Shown here piece after piece: positions 25,088 to 33,591 of a stretch of DNA of 45,701 bases. Position 1 is the stretch's first letter. Each line of letters opens with the position of its first letter. The stretch comes from Deltaproteobacteria bacterium. GTDB taxonomy: Bacteria > Myxococcota_A > UBA796 > JAFGLY01. The notes under the pieces are model-generated. The model did no database searches, was not told where the DNA came from, and was given only the letters and a program-made list of their open reading frames with translations. The position numbers and the translations under genes are program-made. The stretch lies in assembly GCA_016927815.1 (NCBI GenBank), contig JAFGLY010000041.1, positions 1 to 45,701 of the forward strand, written 5' to 3'.

Positions 25088-25408
25088 TCACAGGCACAGG
25101 TCGTAGGTCTGCCCGTAGTCCGTGCCGGGGAAGATCTCGATCTCGGTGCAGGTCAGGTCATCCTCGCACGTGCCGTCCACGCACTGCGGGTGGCAGGCCC
25201 GGTCTCCCTCCGGGGCAGAGCACACCCTGCCGCCTTCGGGGGAGGCCGAGCAGATGTAGGAGAACCAGCAGACGTCGTCGCCGGCGCAGTCGGCGTTGGC
25301 GCAGCACCGGGCCTGGGCGTCCTCCATGCACTCGGCGTAGGGATCGTAGGCCGGGGTGCCACCGTCGTCGCAGGCGGCGAGTCCGAGGGCGAAGAGGGCG
25401 AGACGCAC
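25088..25408 (-). CDS. Small Cys-rich lipoprotein
   Basis: 106 aa from the GTG at 25408, chosen because GGGAGGTG lies six nt upstream and the product then starts directly with a lipoprotein signal (RLALFALGLAAC, lipidated Cys about residue 12). A longer reading from an ATG at 25432 would put charged residues before the signal. The mature part has ten further cysteines in spaced pairs (CCANADC, CWFSYIC, CHPQC, CEDDLTC), suggesting several disulphides in an exported, small folded domain. No family was recognised. It begins with DDGG after the Cys, like other acidic-tailed lipoproteins of this window. Confidence 0.65.
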   Translation of the reverse strand: MRLALFALGLAACDDGGTPAYDPYAECMEDAQARCCANADCAGDDVCWFSYICSASPEGGRVCSAPEGDRACHPQCVDGTCEDDLTCTEIEIFPGTDYGQTYDLCL

Positions 25409-25471
25409 GCGGTCACCTCCCAGCGGGTCCATCCTCCACCATACCCCTGATTCCGGGTCTTCACTGCACGG

Positions 25472-26200
25472 CTAGCGAAACAGGGCCACGCGCAGACCGG
25501 CCTGGAGGCGAACCGCCTCCACGAGCGCGGGATGGGCGCCGTCTGAGCGGTAGTTGTGGGCGGCACGCCGGGTCACAGCGAGGAGATCGGCCACCTCAGG
25601 CAGGCCCAGACGCGGCCAGGCGATGGCCACCACGGCCCGTCGTGCGGCCACCGCGCGTGGGAGGTTGGAGGCCAGATCCGGAAGGCCCACCGCCGCCGCC
25701 GCGCCGTCGGCCAAGAAAGCCGGATCGTCGGAGGGCTGGAGGTCCGGTACGCCCAGGAGGGCGAGCCACGCATCGCGCCCGATCCCCGGGGCGAGGGTGC
25801 CTGCCCGCGCACGTGCGCCGTCGCCCAGGACGCGCAGGCCCACGAGGTCCGGCAGGGCGCTGGCGTCGTGGAACGGATCCCGGTCCCCGGGGTCCGCCAG
25901 GATGGACCGGAGCCGGTCCGGAAGGCCGTCGGACACGGCCTCGAGGCGGGTCCGCCCCAGGCGCGGCAGGCCCAGAGTCCGGCGCAGGGCCACGGCCGTG
26001 GCCTGGGCCAGGCGGCCCGCGTCGGGGCGGCCGCAGGCCGCCAGGATCCTCAGGTTCGACCCAGAGGCTCGAAACCCGAGGATGCCCCAGGAATCGCCCA
26101 CGTCCAGCACGATCGAGGCCAGGGCCCGTCGAGCGGCCAGGGTGGGTGCGAACGGACGGGGCTCCGGGCTGTGGAGGTGGAGGAGGAAGGCGTGGGTCAT
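25472..26200 (-). CDS. Transposase-like (HUH/Y1, RAYT-type) relic with C-terminal HTH
   Basis: 242 aa from the ATG at 26200; an ATG at 26212 would add MQPS. The N-terminal half has the layout of small REP-associated Y1 transposase proteins: PEERR-like RRALASIVLDV, the strand WGILGFRASGSNLRILAACG, then AGRLAQATAVALRRTLG and PFHDASALPDLVGLRVLG. The metal-binding His-x-His expected in the strand is replaced by SNLRI (about 48-52), so catalysis is unlikely. The C-terminal region (PEVADLLAVTRRAAHNYRSD) fits a helix-turn-helix with HPALVEAVRLQAGLRVAL after it. This looks like a domesticated transposase now acting as a DNA-binding protein, but the assignment rests on pattern memory and is tentative. 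It diverges from icmF across 193 nt. Confidence 0.55.
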   Translation of the reverse strand: MTHAFLLHLHSPEPRPFAPTLAARRALASIVLDVGDSWGILGFRASGSNLRILAACGRPDAGRLAQATAVALRRTLGLPRLGRTRLEAVSDGLPDRLRSILADPGDRDPFHDASALPDLVGLRVLGDGARARAGTLAPGIGRDAWLALLGVPDLQPSDDPAFLADGAAAAVGLPDLASNLPRAVAARRAVVAIAWPRLGLPEVADLLAVTRRAAHNYRSDGAHPALVEAVRLQAGLRVALFR

Positions 26201-26231
26201 CGATGGCTGCATGGAACGAGGAGGCTTGGTG

Positions 26232-26282
26232 ATGAACGACAGAGGGGCACACCGAAGGATAATCGAATTCATGAAGGAATGA
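26232..26282 (+). CDS. Possible 16-aa leader peptide upstream of icmF
   Basis: An ATG at 26232 opens 16 codons (MNDRGAHRRIIEFMKE) closed by TGA at 26280-26282. GAGG lies seven nt before the ATG. The DNA here is markedly more AT-rich than its surroundings, so it is promoter-like, and a GATAAT element at 26258-26263 lies within it. The peptide may be chance, and nothing shows translation. Confidence 0.25.
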   Translation: MNDRGAHRRIIEFMKE

Positions 26283-26359
26283 ACCTCCAATGTGAGGATA
26301 TTCGCCTGCCGACGCCTCGTGGGCTCCTGGCGGTGGGCTGGTCGCTTCGATCGGGCTAG

Positions 26360-26380
26360 GTCCGGGCTCCACGCCCGGAC
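26360..26380 (+). promoter_or_regulatory. Hairpin just upstream of the icmF ribosome-binding site
   Basis: GTCCGGGC at 26360-26367 and GCCCGGAC at 26373-26380 form a perfect 8-bp stem with a 5-nt loop. It ends 1 nt before the GAGGTG ribosome-binding site (26382-26387) of icmF, so folding could influence translation initiation. A role is inference; it is not a riboswitch that I recognise. Confidence 0.45.
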
Positions 26381-26393
26381 TGAGGTGAACCCC

Positions 26394-29300
26394 ATGTCCA
26401 CCGAGCAGGCCCCCCGGTACGTCCGGCTGGTCACCGCAGCCAGCCTCTTCGACGGCCACGACGCCTCCATCAACATCATCCGGCGCCTGCTGCAGGCCGA
26501 AGGGGCCGAGGTCATCCACCTCGGGCACAACCGGTCGGTGGCCGAGATCGTGGAGGCCGCGCTCCAGGAGGATGCACACGGGATCTGCGTGTCCTCCTAC
26601 CAGGGCGGGCACATGGAGTTCTTCCGCTACATGCGGGACATGCTGGTCGAGCGCGGCGCAGGTCACGTACGCATCTTCGGGGGCGGAGGCGGGGTCATCG
26701 TGCCCGAGGAGATGCGGGAGCTCCACGAGCACGGCATCACCCGCATTTACAGCCCGGAGGACGGCCGGCGCCTGGGGCTCGTGGGCATCGTGCGCGACCT
26801 CATCGTGCGCTGCGATCAGGACCTCACCGCGGACGCGGGATTCACGGCGGAGCACCTCGAGGCCGGGGACGTGAACGCGTTGGCCCGGGCGTTGACCCTG
26901 GTGGAGGCGGAGATCGATCGGCCCGGCGTCCTGCCGGCCGACCTCGCGGCCATCATTGCGGATGGACCCGGATCGAAGCCCGTGCCCGTGCTGGGCTTCA
27001 CGGGCACGGGCGGCGCGGGAAAGTCCACGCTCGTGGACGAAGTGGTCCGCCGCTACCGGCAGGATCATCCTGAGCACCGGATCGCGGTGCTGGCCGTGGA
27101 TCCCTCGCGGCGCCGCACCGGTGGGGCGCTTCTCGGCGATCGCATCCGCATGAATGCCATCCACGGAGAAGGGTGCTTCTTCCGTTCCTTCGCCACGCGC
27201 GGGTTCAAGGGGGAGCTGGCAGCCGCGGTCCGGCCCGCGCTCACGGTCTGCCAACGGGCGGGGTTCGATCTGGTGCTCCTGGAGACCTCGGGCATCGGGC
27301 AGGGCGACTGCGCCATCACCGAGGTGGCGGACCTCTCGTTCTACGTGATGACCCCGGAGTACGGATCCTCGTCTCAGCTCGAGAAGATCGAGATGCTCGC
27401 CGTGGCGGACGCGGTGGTGCTCAACAAGTACGAGCGTCACGGAGGGGAGGATGCCTTGAGGGACGTGCGCAAGCAGGTGCGGCGCGAGCACAACGACTTC
27501 GCCTGCTCCGACGACGATCTGCCCGTGTTCGCGACCATCGCGAGCCAGTTCCACGACCCCGGCGTGAACGCCTTCTACCGTCACCTGCTCGATCTCGTGG
27601 CCGCCCGGTGGGATCGATCGGCCGAGTCGGGCGTGCCTCGGCCCCAGCATCGCTCCAGCCCTCCCCAACGCACGATCATCCCGCCCGACCGCGAGCGGTA
27701 CCTGGGGGAGATCGCCGACACCGTGCGAGGCTACCGGGCCTGGGTGGAGCGGCAGGTGCGGATCGCCCGCCGGATGGCGGCGCTGAAGGGATCCCTCGCC
27801 GAGGTGGAGGATCCCGCCGCGCGGTCCGCGATCGAGGATCGCCTCGCCTCCGTCACCGCGGAGCTGGACCCCCGAGCGAGGGCCTGGCTCGAGGGCTGGC
27901 CCACCACGCGGGCCCTCTGGTCGGGCGACGCGTACACCTACACGGTGCGCGGCCAAGAGATCCGGCAGCCGCTCAAGGTGGAGAGCCTGGCGCACACCCA
28001 GGTGTCTCGCGTGGCCGTGCCCCGGTACGAGGACGACGGGGACCTCCTGCGCTGGGGCCTCCTCGAGAACTTCCCGGGCCAGTTCCCCTTCACCGCCGGC
28101 GTGTACCCGTTGAAGCGCACCTTCGAGGACCCCAAGCGCATGTTCGCGGGAGAGGGGGGTCCGGCCCGCACCAACGCCCGTTTCCACTACCTGTGCCGCG
28201 GCGAGCAGGCCAAGCGGCTGTCCACGGCGTTCGACTCGGTCACCCTATACGGCCAGGATCCGGACGAGCGGCCCGACATCTGGGGCAAGGTGGGCGAGAG
28301 CGGGGTCTCCGTGCCGCACCTCGACGACATCAAGATCCTCTACTCGGGTTTCGACCTGTGCGACCCGCTCACCAGCGTGTCCATGACCATCAACGGCCCT
28401 GCGCCGGTCCTGCTGGCCATGTTCCTCAACGCGGCCATCGATCAGCAGCGGGACCGACTCTACGAGGAGGAGGGCAGGAAGCCCACGGTCGAGGAGGACG
28501 CCGCGATCCGCGCCCGCACGCTCCGCGGCGTGCGCGGCACGGTGCAGGCCGACATCCTCAAGGAGGATCAGGGCCAGAACACCTGCATCTTCTCCACGGA
28601 CTTCGCGCTGAAGATGATGGGCGACATCCAGGAGTATTTCGTCCAGAACGACGTGAGGAACTACTACTCGGTGTCGATAAGCGGCTACCACATCGCCGAG
28701 GCCGGCGCGAACCCGATCTCCCAGCTCGCGTTCACGCTCGCCAACGGCTTCACGTACGTGGAGTACTACCTGGCACGCGGCATGCCGGTGGACGCGTTCG
28801 CGCCCAACCTGTCCTTCTTCTTCTCGGTGGGCGTGGATCCGGAGTACACGGTCATGGGCCGCGTCGCCCGCCGCATCTGGGCCATCGTGCTCGATCGCAA
28901 GTACGGGGGCGAGGTGCGCAGCCAGATGCTCAAGTACCACATCCAGACGTCGGGCCGGTCGCTGCACGCCCGCGAGATCCAGTTCAACGACATCCGGACC
29001 ACGCTCCAGGCGCTGCTCGCCTTCTACGACAACTGCAACTCGCTCCACACCAACGCCTACGACGAGGCCATCACCACCCCCACCGAGGAGTCGGTGCGCC
29101 GGGCCATGGCCATCCAGTACATCATCTCCAAGGAGTTCGGGCTCACGCGATGCGAGAACCCGCTGCAGGGCGCCTTCATCGTGGACGAACTCACGGATCT
29201 CGTGGAGGAGTCCGTCCTCGAGGAGTTCGAGCGGATCTCGCGGCGCGGCGGCGTGCTCGGCGCCATGGAGACCATGTACCAACGCGGGAAGATCCAGGAG

Positions 29301-29642
29301 GAGTCGCTCTACTACGAGCACAAGAAGCACGACGGCTCGTACCCGATCGTGGGCATCAACACGTTTCTGGACCCGGCCACGCTCTCGGAGGACTGGGAGC
29401 AGCCCCGGGTGGAACTCCGGCGCGCCACGCCCGAGGAGAAGAACGCCCAACTCGAGAGCGTGCGTCGGTTCCAGGCGGCGCACGCTGCCGAGGCGCCGGC
29501 GGCCCTGGCCCGGCTCCAGGAGGTGGCGGTCGCGGGCGGCAACATCTTCGAGGCCCTCATGACCACCGTGCGTGTGGCCACGCTCGGGCAGATCACGCGC
29601 GCGCTCTTCGAGGTGGGCGGCGAGTACCGCCGGAACATGTAG
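26394..29642 (+). CDS. icmF: Fused isobutyryl-CoA mutase IcmF
   Basis: 1082 aa, ATG at 26394 after GAGGTG. The N-terminal cobalamin-binding domain has Asp20-Gly-His22-Asp23 in SLFDGHDASIN (the DxHxxG-type site). The middle GTPase domain, from about 195, has the P-loop GFTGTGGAGKS at 201-211 and the switch region LLETSGIGQGD. Its base-recognition motif reads NKYE rather than NKxD, which should be compared with family members. The C-terminal mutase domain has the recognised IcmF strings NEDP-like FEDPKRMFAGEGG, FDSVTLYGQDP and SVSMTINGPAPVLLAMFLN. IcmF interconverts isobutyryl-CoA and n-butyryl-CoA with adenosylcobalamin, and the fused G-protein domain supports cofactor loading. Length is normal. 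It probably forms a transcript with the two genes downstream. Confidence 0.95.
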   Translation: MSTEQAPRYVRLVTAASLFDGHDASINIIRRLLQAEGAEVIHLGHNRSVAEIVEAALQEDAHGICVSSYQGGHMEFFRYMRDMLVERGAGHVRIFGGGGGVIVPEEMRELHEHGITRIYSPEDGRRLGLVGIVRDLIVRCDQDLTADAGFTAEHLEAGDVNALARALTLVEAEIDRPGVLPADLAAIIADGPGSKPVPVLGFTGTGGAGKSTLVDEVVRRYRQDHPEHRIAVLAVDPSRRRTGGALLGDRIRMNAIHGEGCFFRSFATRGFKGELAAAVRPALTVCQRAGFDLVLLETSGIGQGDCAITEVADLSFYVMTPEYGSSSQLEKIEMLAVADAVVLNKYERHGGEDALRDVRKQVRREHNDFACSDDDLPVFATIASQFHDPGVNAFYRHLLDLVAARWDRSAESGVPRPQHRSSPPQRTIIPPDRERYLGEIADTVRGYRAWVERQVRIARRMAALKGSLAEVEDPAARSAIEDRLASVTAELDPRARAWLEGWPTTRALWSGDAYTYTVRGQEIRQPLKVESLAHTQVSRVAVPRYEDDGDLLRWGLLENFPGQFPFTAGVYPLKRTFEDPKRMFAGEGGPARTNARFHYLCRGEQAKRLSTAFDSVTLYGQDPDERPDIWGKVGESGVSVPHLDDIKILYSGFDLCDPLTSVSMTINGPAPVLLAMFLNAAIDQQRDRLYEEEGRKPTVEEDAAIRARTLRGVRGTVQADILKEDQGQNTCIFSTDFALKMMGDIQEYFVQNDVRNYYSVSISGYHIAEAGANPISQLAFTLANGFTYVEYYLARGMPVDAFAPNLSFFFSVGVDPEYTVMGRVARRIWAIVLDRKYGGEVRSQMLKYHIQTSGRSLHAREIQFNDIRTTLQALLAFYDNCNSLHTNAYDEAITTPTEESVRRAMAIQYIISKEFGLTRCENPLQGAFIVDELTDLVEESVLEEFERISRRGGVLGAMETMYQRGKIQEESLYYEHKKHDGSYPIVGINTFLDPATLSEDWEQPRVELRRATPEEKNAQLESVRRFQAAHAAEAPAALARLQEVAVAGGNIFEALMTTVRVATLGQITRALFEVGGEYRRNM

Positions 29643-29648
29643 CGGAGG

Positions 29649-29894
29649 GTGCCCTTGCCGAGCCTGTACGAGACCCTGCGGCGGAAGGTGGAGGCGGCCC
29701 CGACGCCGTCTCGGAAGGGAGGTGCGAGAGCCGACCTCGGCCTGGTCCTGTTCGATGCCCAAGACGCCCTCCACGCGCTGTGGGTGGCGGCGGATCGATG
29801 CACATGCTCGGATGTCCCCGCGCTCGACGACCTGGCCCGTGCCGTGGAGGCCCTGCGCCCGCTGTTCGGGACCCCCGTCGAGGAGGAGCCCTGA
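29649..29894 (+). CDS. Small conserved-looking protein between icmF and ABC1 kinase
   Basis: 81 aa, GTG at 29649, with CGGAGG two nt before the stop codon region of icmF. It is a soluble helical protein (LYETLRRKVEAA, LGLVLFDAQDALHALWVAAD, LDDLARAVEALRPLF) with no recognised family and two Cys residues in DRCTCSD. The spacing of 6 nt to icmF and the CTGA overlap with the next gene place it inside a tight operon. Function unknown; a role as a small partner of IcmF is possible but unsupported. Confidence 0.6.
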   Translation: MPLPSLYETLRRKVEAAPTPSRKGGARADLGLVLFDAQDALHALWVAADRCTCSDVPALDDLARAVEALRPLFGTPVEEEP

Positions 29895-31207
29895 GCCCTC
29901 CCTCCGTTCCGACCGGTCGCCTGAGGCGCCTGGGGCGGATCGCGAGCCTCGCGCCCCGAGCCGGTCGGGCCTGGGTGTCCGACCACGCGGCGGCCCGCAG
30001 GGGGGAACCGGACGCCGGGGGCGCGCTCGGAGAGGCGGTCTTCTCCACGTTGGGCGACCTGAAGGCCGTGTCCCTCAAGGTCGGCCAGGTCCTTGCACAG
30101 GTGGCCGACAACCTGCCGGATCCCGCCCTGCAGCGGCTCGGCCGCCTGTTCCACGAGGCTCCGGCCCTGCCGGCCGAGGACGTGCTGAAGGTGCTGGAGG
30201 CAGAACTCGGACCCGGGGCGCTCGGGCGGTTCTGCACGTTCGAACGCGAGCCGTTCGCAGCGGCGTCCCTCGGGCAGGTCCACCGGGGAACCCTGTCCGA
30301 CGGCACGCCCCTCGCGGTCAAGGTGCAGTACCCGGGCGTGGCCGAGGCACTGGAGCACGACCTCGATCTCCTGGGAGGCCTCGCGTCCACGGTCGGCGCC
30401 GGCGGGCTCCTGATCGACACGGGCCGGTACTTCCGGGCCCTGCGGGAGGCCACGCTCGCCGAACTCGACTACCGCGCCGAGGCCGAAAACCTGGGGCGCA
30501 TGGCCGCCGCTGTCGCGCGCTGGCCCGACCTGGTGGTGCCCCGCGCACACGCCGCCTTGTCCACGGGCCGCGTGCTCTCGATCGACCTCCTGGATGGGCC
30601 CACGCTGCACGCCGTCCTGGACCGGCCCGCTCCGGCCGAGGCGCGAAACCGCCTGGGGCTGCAGGTGATCCGGGCGGTGCTGGGGCCGCTCTTCGCCGCC
30701 GGACTCGTCAACTCCGACGCGCACCCGGGCAACTTCGTGGTCCTTGGGGGCGATCGCCTGGGTCTGTTGGACCTCGGGGCCCTGGCGGCGATCCCGCCGC
30801 GCCGCGTCCACGGCCTGGCCGGGCTCGTCTCGCTCCTGGCGGAAGGGCCCTTCCGAGAGGGCGACCGTGTGCTCGAGGCGCTCGCCGCAGCCGGGTTCGA
30901 GATCCGGCTCCGTCCGGGCCGGGCCCGCGAGTTCGCCGTGGACTTCGCACGCATCGTGGCCCCGCCGTTCCGCGGCCCCTACGCCTTCGCCGACGATCCG
31001 CTCCTCCTGCGGTTCGCCCGGTTCAAGCAGGAACGGCCGCTGGACTTCGTGCGCCTCCGGTTCGACCCGGCGCTTCTGCCCGTGTTCCGGGCGCTCCTGG
31101 GCCTCCACCACGCACTGCGCCGCCTGGCCGTCCGGGCCGATCTGCGCCCCCTGCTCCGCGAACTCACGACCCTCGGGGGTCGGGTCGAGGCGGCCGAACC
31201 CCCGTAG
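29891..31207 (+). CDS. ABC1/UbiB-family atypical kinase
   Basis: 438 aa if the start is the CTG at 29891, which overlaps the upstream TGA as CTGA and follows AGGAGGAG. There is no in-frame ATG, GTG or TTG near this point; the next GTG (29975) would remove residues that look like a normal UbiB N-terminus (RRLGRIASLAPRAGRAW). The kinase-like core has the family's KVGQ motif (SLKVGQVLAQ), the Ala-rich loop AAASLGQVHRGTL, the catalytic NSDAHPGNFV, and DLG in LLDLGAL. UbiB-type proteins support coenzyme Q or other lipid chemistry and bind ATP at the membrane. The specific substrate here is unknown. Confidence 0.82.
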   Translation: MSPPSVPTGRLRRLGRIASLAPRAGRAWVSDHAAARRGEPDAGGALGEAVFSTLGDLKAVSLKVGQVLAQVADNLPDPALQRLGRLFHEAPALPAEDVLKVLEAELGPGALGRFCTFEREPFAAASLGQVHRGTLSDGTPLAVKVQYPGVAEALEHDLDLLGGLASTVGAGGLLIDTGRYFRALREATLAELDYRAEAENLGRMAAAVARWPDLVVPRAHAALSTGRVLSIDLLDGPTLHAVLDRPAPAEARNRLGLQVIRAVLGPLFAAGLVNSDAHPGNFVVLGGDRLGLLDLGALAAIPPRRVHGLAGLVSLLAEGPFREGDRVLEALAAAGFEIRLRPGRAREFAVDFARIVAPPFRGPYAFADDPLLLRFARFKQERPLDFVRLRFDPALLPVFRALLGLHHALRRLAVRADLRPLLRELTTLGGRVEAAEPP

Positions 31208-31266
31208 GCCACAGGTTTCTGGTCCGAGAAGGTCCGGGGGTGCGCCTCGCGGACAGCGGCGTGGGC

Positions 31267-32847
31267 CTACGCGCAGTCGCCGTACTGAGCGTACGCGATC
31301 TCCACCGTGGCTCCGGTGGCGGGCTCTGCTCCCTTGTCGAAGGAGACGGCGTTCATCGTAGCGTCCCACCACCAGCCGTCGGTCTGCTCCACCCCGTCCA
31401 CGGCGACCGTGATCGTCCCCGGGACAGGTGCGCTGGAGAGCCGGAGCAGCTCCCCGGAGGCCGAGGCGGCGATGTCCGCAGCCCAGGACTCCAGATCCGT
31501 GGACCAGTCCGACGTGCAGATGGAGATGAAGGTGCCCCCGGTCGCCTCGACGGCCTCGTACATGCCGCTGTAGTACTCGGCCGTTGCGCAGCCCGAGGGG
31601 GAGGGGCCGCCGATGGCGTCGAAGATCACGTAGCTCGGGTTGGGCCGCAGGGACTGGAACCAAGCCACGTACTCGCTGTAGGGGGCCTTGGACTGCTCCC
31701 GCTGGTCCGACAGGCCCGCCAGGTGCCAGGTGGCGTCGTCCCGCAGGAGTCCCTCGTTGCAGCCCTTGGGGACGGATGCGTTCACGGTGGCCTGGAGGAG
31801 CGTGAAGGCCTGGTGGTTGCAGACGCCCGAACCGGCCCAGTGGACCATGTCACCGAGAGCCGCACGGGCCTGGGTCGTCGAGTACGTGGTGTCGATCCAG
31901 AGGGGAGGCCCGTTGATGCAGCCGTCGTCCTCCACTGTGACGGAGAAGCGCCAGTCGAGCGCAGCCGCGTCCAGGGCGGACATGAAGGAGGACAAGGCGT
32001 TGTAGAGGTACCAGTACTCGTAGTACATCGAGGAGGACCGGTCGAAGGCGAGGAGGATGTCCACGACCCCGATTCCGCTCCAGACGAACGTGTCGGTGCC
32101 CCAGGACGCCACCGCGGCGGTCGCCCCGACGTTGACCTGGTGGAAGGGGCCATCGACGTGTTGGAGGAAGACCTGGAGCAGGCCGGAGTCGCTGCCCGGG
32201 TCCTCGGGCGTGTAGGCCAGGCCCACCTCGACCGACCCGCCCGGTGCGAGCGTAGGCGGAAGGACCGGCATCTCGGAGATGGCCATCTCCCCCTCGGAGG
32301 GGAGGATTTCGATGGACGCCAGCCTGAGGATCCCACCGCCGGTGTTCGTGAGCGTGACGACGGTCTCGTCGGTGCAGCCGAGCAGCGTGTCCGTGAACAC
32401 GATCGGGTCGGGATTCGCGGTGATCGCGCCCCCGTGGCCGGTGCCCGAGAGGCTCACCTCGGCCACGGGTTCGTCCGGGTCGTCGGAACTCACGGCGATG
32501 GAGGCCGTGTAGTCGGTGCCCTCGAGGGGTGCGAACGAGACCCGCACGGAGGTGGACGTGCCGGGTTCGACCACGAGGTAGGCCGGGGTGGACACCGAGA
32601 ACACGGACCAGGGATCGTCCAGGACCACACTCAGGATGTGCAGCGCCCCGTCGCCGTCGTTCCGGATCCCAAATTCCTGGGTGGGGGGGTCGCCGCCCAC
32701 GAGATCCACCTCACCGAAGGACAGGTCATCGGGAACCAGGACGATGTCGGGTCGGGGGGTGGGGCCGATGGGACCCTCGGGGCCGGTGTCCTCGACGACC
32801 TGGGGGTGGCACGCGGCGAGCAACAGGACCAGGGGCAGGGGGATCAT
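31267..32847 (-). CDS. Choice-of-anchor (ASH-like) plus VWA lipoprotein, paralogue 2
   Basis: 526 aa, ATG at 32847 with GGAGG upstream. The lipobox is LLLAAC with Cys13, followed by EDTG at 19-22. ASH-like domains span about 35-137 and 143-245 (DLSFGEVDLVGGDPP, SDDPDEPVAEVSLSG, VVTLTNTGGGILRL). A VWA domain begins near 262 with an intact MIDAS, DRSSSM at 269-274, unlike the paralogue at 15475-17109. The later segments parallel that paralogue: DWRF followed by EDDGCINGP, KGCNEGLLRDDATWHL against the other gene's EGCNAALLRDRAGMHL, and the C-terminal PVPGTITVAVDGV. It ends at DCA, earlier than the paralogue, whose extra tail comes from the heptad array. The protein is probably at the outer surface. 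Confidence 0.88.
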   Translation of the reverse strand: MIPLPLVLLLAACHPQVVEDTGPEGPIGPTPRPDIVLVPDDLSFGEVDLVGGDPPTQEFGIRNDGDGALHILSVVLDDPWSVFSVSTPAYLVVEPGTSTSVRVSFAPLEGTDYTASIAVSSDDPDEPVAEVSLSGTGHGGAITANPDPIVFTDTLLGCTDETVVTLTNTGGGILRLASIEILPSEGEMAISEMPVLPPTLAPGGSVEVGLAYTPEDPGSDSGLLQVFLQHVDGPFHQVNVGATAAVASWGTDTFVWSGIGVVDILLAFDRSSSMYYEYWYLYNALSSFMSALDAAALDWRFSVTVEDDGCINGPPLWIDTTYSTTQARAALGDMVHWAGSGVCNHQAFTLLQATVNASVPKGCNEGLLRDDATWHLAGLSDQREQSKAPYSEYVAWFQSLRPNPSYVIFDAIGGPSPSGCATAEYYSGMYEAVEATGGTFISICTSDWSTDLESWAADIAASASGELLRLSSAPVPGTITVAVDGVEQTDGWWWDATMNAVSFDKGAEPATGATVEIAYAQYGDCA

Positions 32848-32917
32848 GGCGACCTCCGCACCCCATCGTGCCTCATCTGGGCGAAACGGTCCACCCGTTC
32901 GTGCAGACTTGTGCGGC

Positions 32918-32947
32918 TTGACCCCGGACCCGACGGCGGACGATACT
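32918..32947 (+). promoter_or_regulatory. Candidate sigma70-type promoter for the 32969 lipoprotein
   Basis: TTGACC at 32918-32923 and GATACT at 32942-32947 are 18 nt apart, close to the TTGACA/TATAAT consensus. The expected start near 32954 would leave a short leader before GGAAGG and the ATG at 32969. It lies in the 121-nt divergent gap shared with the ASH/VWA lipoprotein gene. Judged by eye. Confidence 0.5.
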
Positions 32948-32968
32948 TGGGGCCCCGGAAGGCCCGCC

Positions 32969-33526
32969 ATGACCTCCACGCTCCTCCTCCTGATCCTCGG
33001 TTGCGCTCCGGACCCCGATTCGGCCTCCATCGAGAACGGGGACCACGCACCCTGGTTGTTCGAGTCGGCTCGATCCGCCCTGTGGACGGTGGATCCCCTG
33101 ACCGACGGTCGGTTGGGCGAGGCCCTCCTGCTGCTCACGACAGAGGAGACCGACTGCGACGCGCTCACCGAGGCGTTCGGGACCGACTCCCTGGCGGTCT
33201 TCGGACAGGAGACGGGGCTCGCCTTCTTCTTGAGCTACCGGCTGGATCGGGCGTCGTCGTCCGATCCGGACTGGACCGGTTTCTACATGGGACAGGACTA
33301 CGACATCGGTTCGGACGGGGAGGACCAGCGGTACGTGGGGGTGCTGGCGTTCCGCGACGGGGTCGCCTACATCCTCGGTTCGGACGAGGGCGGAGGCGCC
33401 TGGCTGCGCGTCCGGCGGGCCGACGAGGAGGTCGTGGAGGGATCGTTCTACGCCATCCACTGGTGGGGGGACCTCTCGGCCGAGGTGTGCGGACCCTGGG
33501 AGGACCCTTCCACCGGGGAGGAGTAG
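32969..33526 (+). CDS. Small lipoprotein, unknown family
   Basis: 185 aa, ATG at 32969 with GGAAGG six nt upstream. A short signal precedes lipidated Cys12 (TSTLLLLILGC). The mature part is acidic (PDPDSASIENGD) and contains alternating strand-like segments (LAFFLSYRL, YVGVLAFRDGVAYILG, GSFYAIHWWGDL) but no motif I recognise. Cys residues occur at 54 and about 175. It is followed after 65 nt by another small lipoprotein gene on the same strand, and the two may share the promoter at 32918. Function unknown. Confidence 0.7.
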   Translation: MTSTLLLLILGCAPDPDSASIENGDHAPWLFESARSALWTVDPLTDGRLGEALLLLTTEETDCDALTEAFGTDSLAVFGQETGLAFFLSYRLDRASSSDPDWTGFYMGQDYDIGSDGEDQRYVGVLAFRDGVAYILGSDEGGGAWLRVRRADEEVVEGSFYAIHWWGDLSAEVCGPWEDPSTGEE

Positions 33527-33591
33527 ATCCGCTCCCTGTGTGCCGGGATGGCGCTCGGGGCAGCCCGGAGGCCTGCTGGGAGGACGAAGCC

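Noticed and set aside
25554-26359. Long plus-strand frames opposite the transposase-like gene
   Set aside because: Arg/Pro/Gly-rich peptides antisense to a gene with better codon pattern; the only possible coding part is the 16-codon leader near 26232.
26213-26393. Cobalamin riboswitch before icmF
   Set aside because: No recognisable B12-box-like conserved element was found by eye; only a simple hairpin is present.
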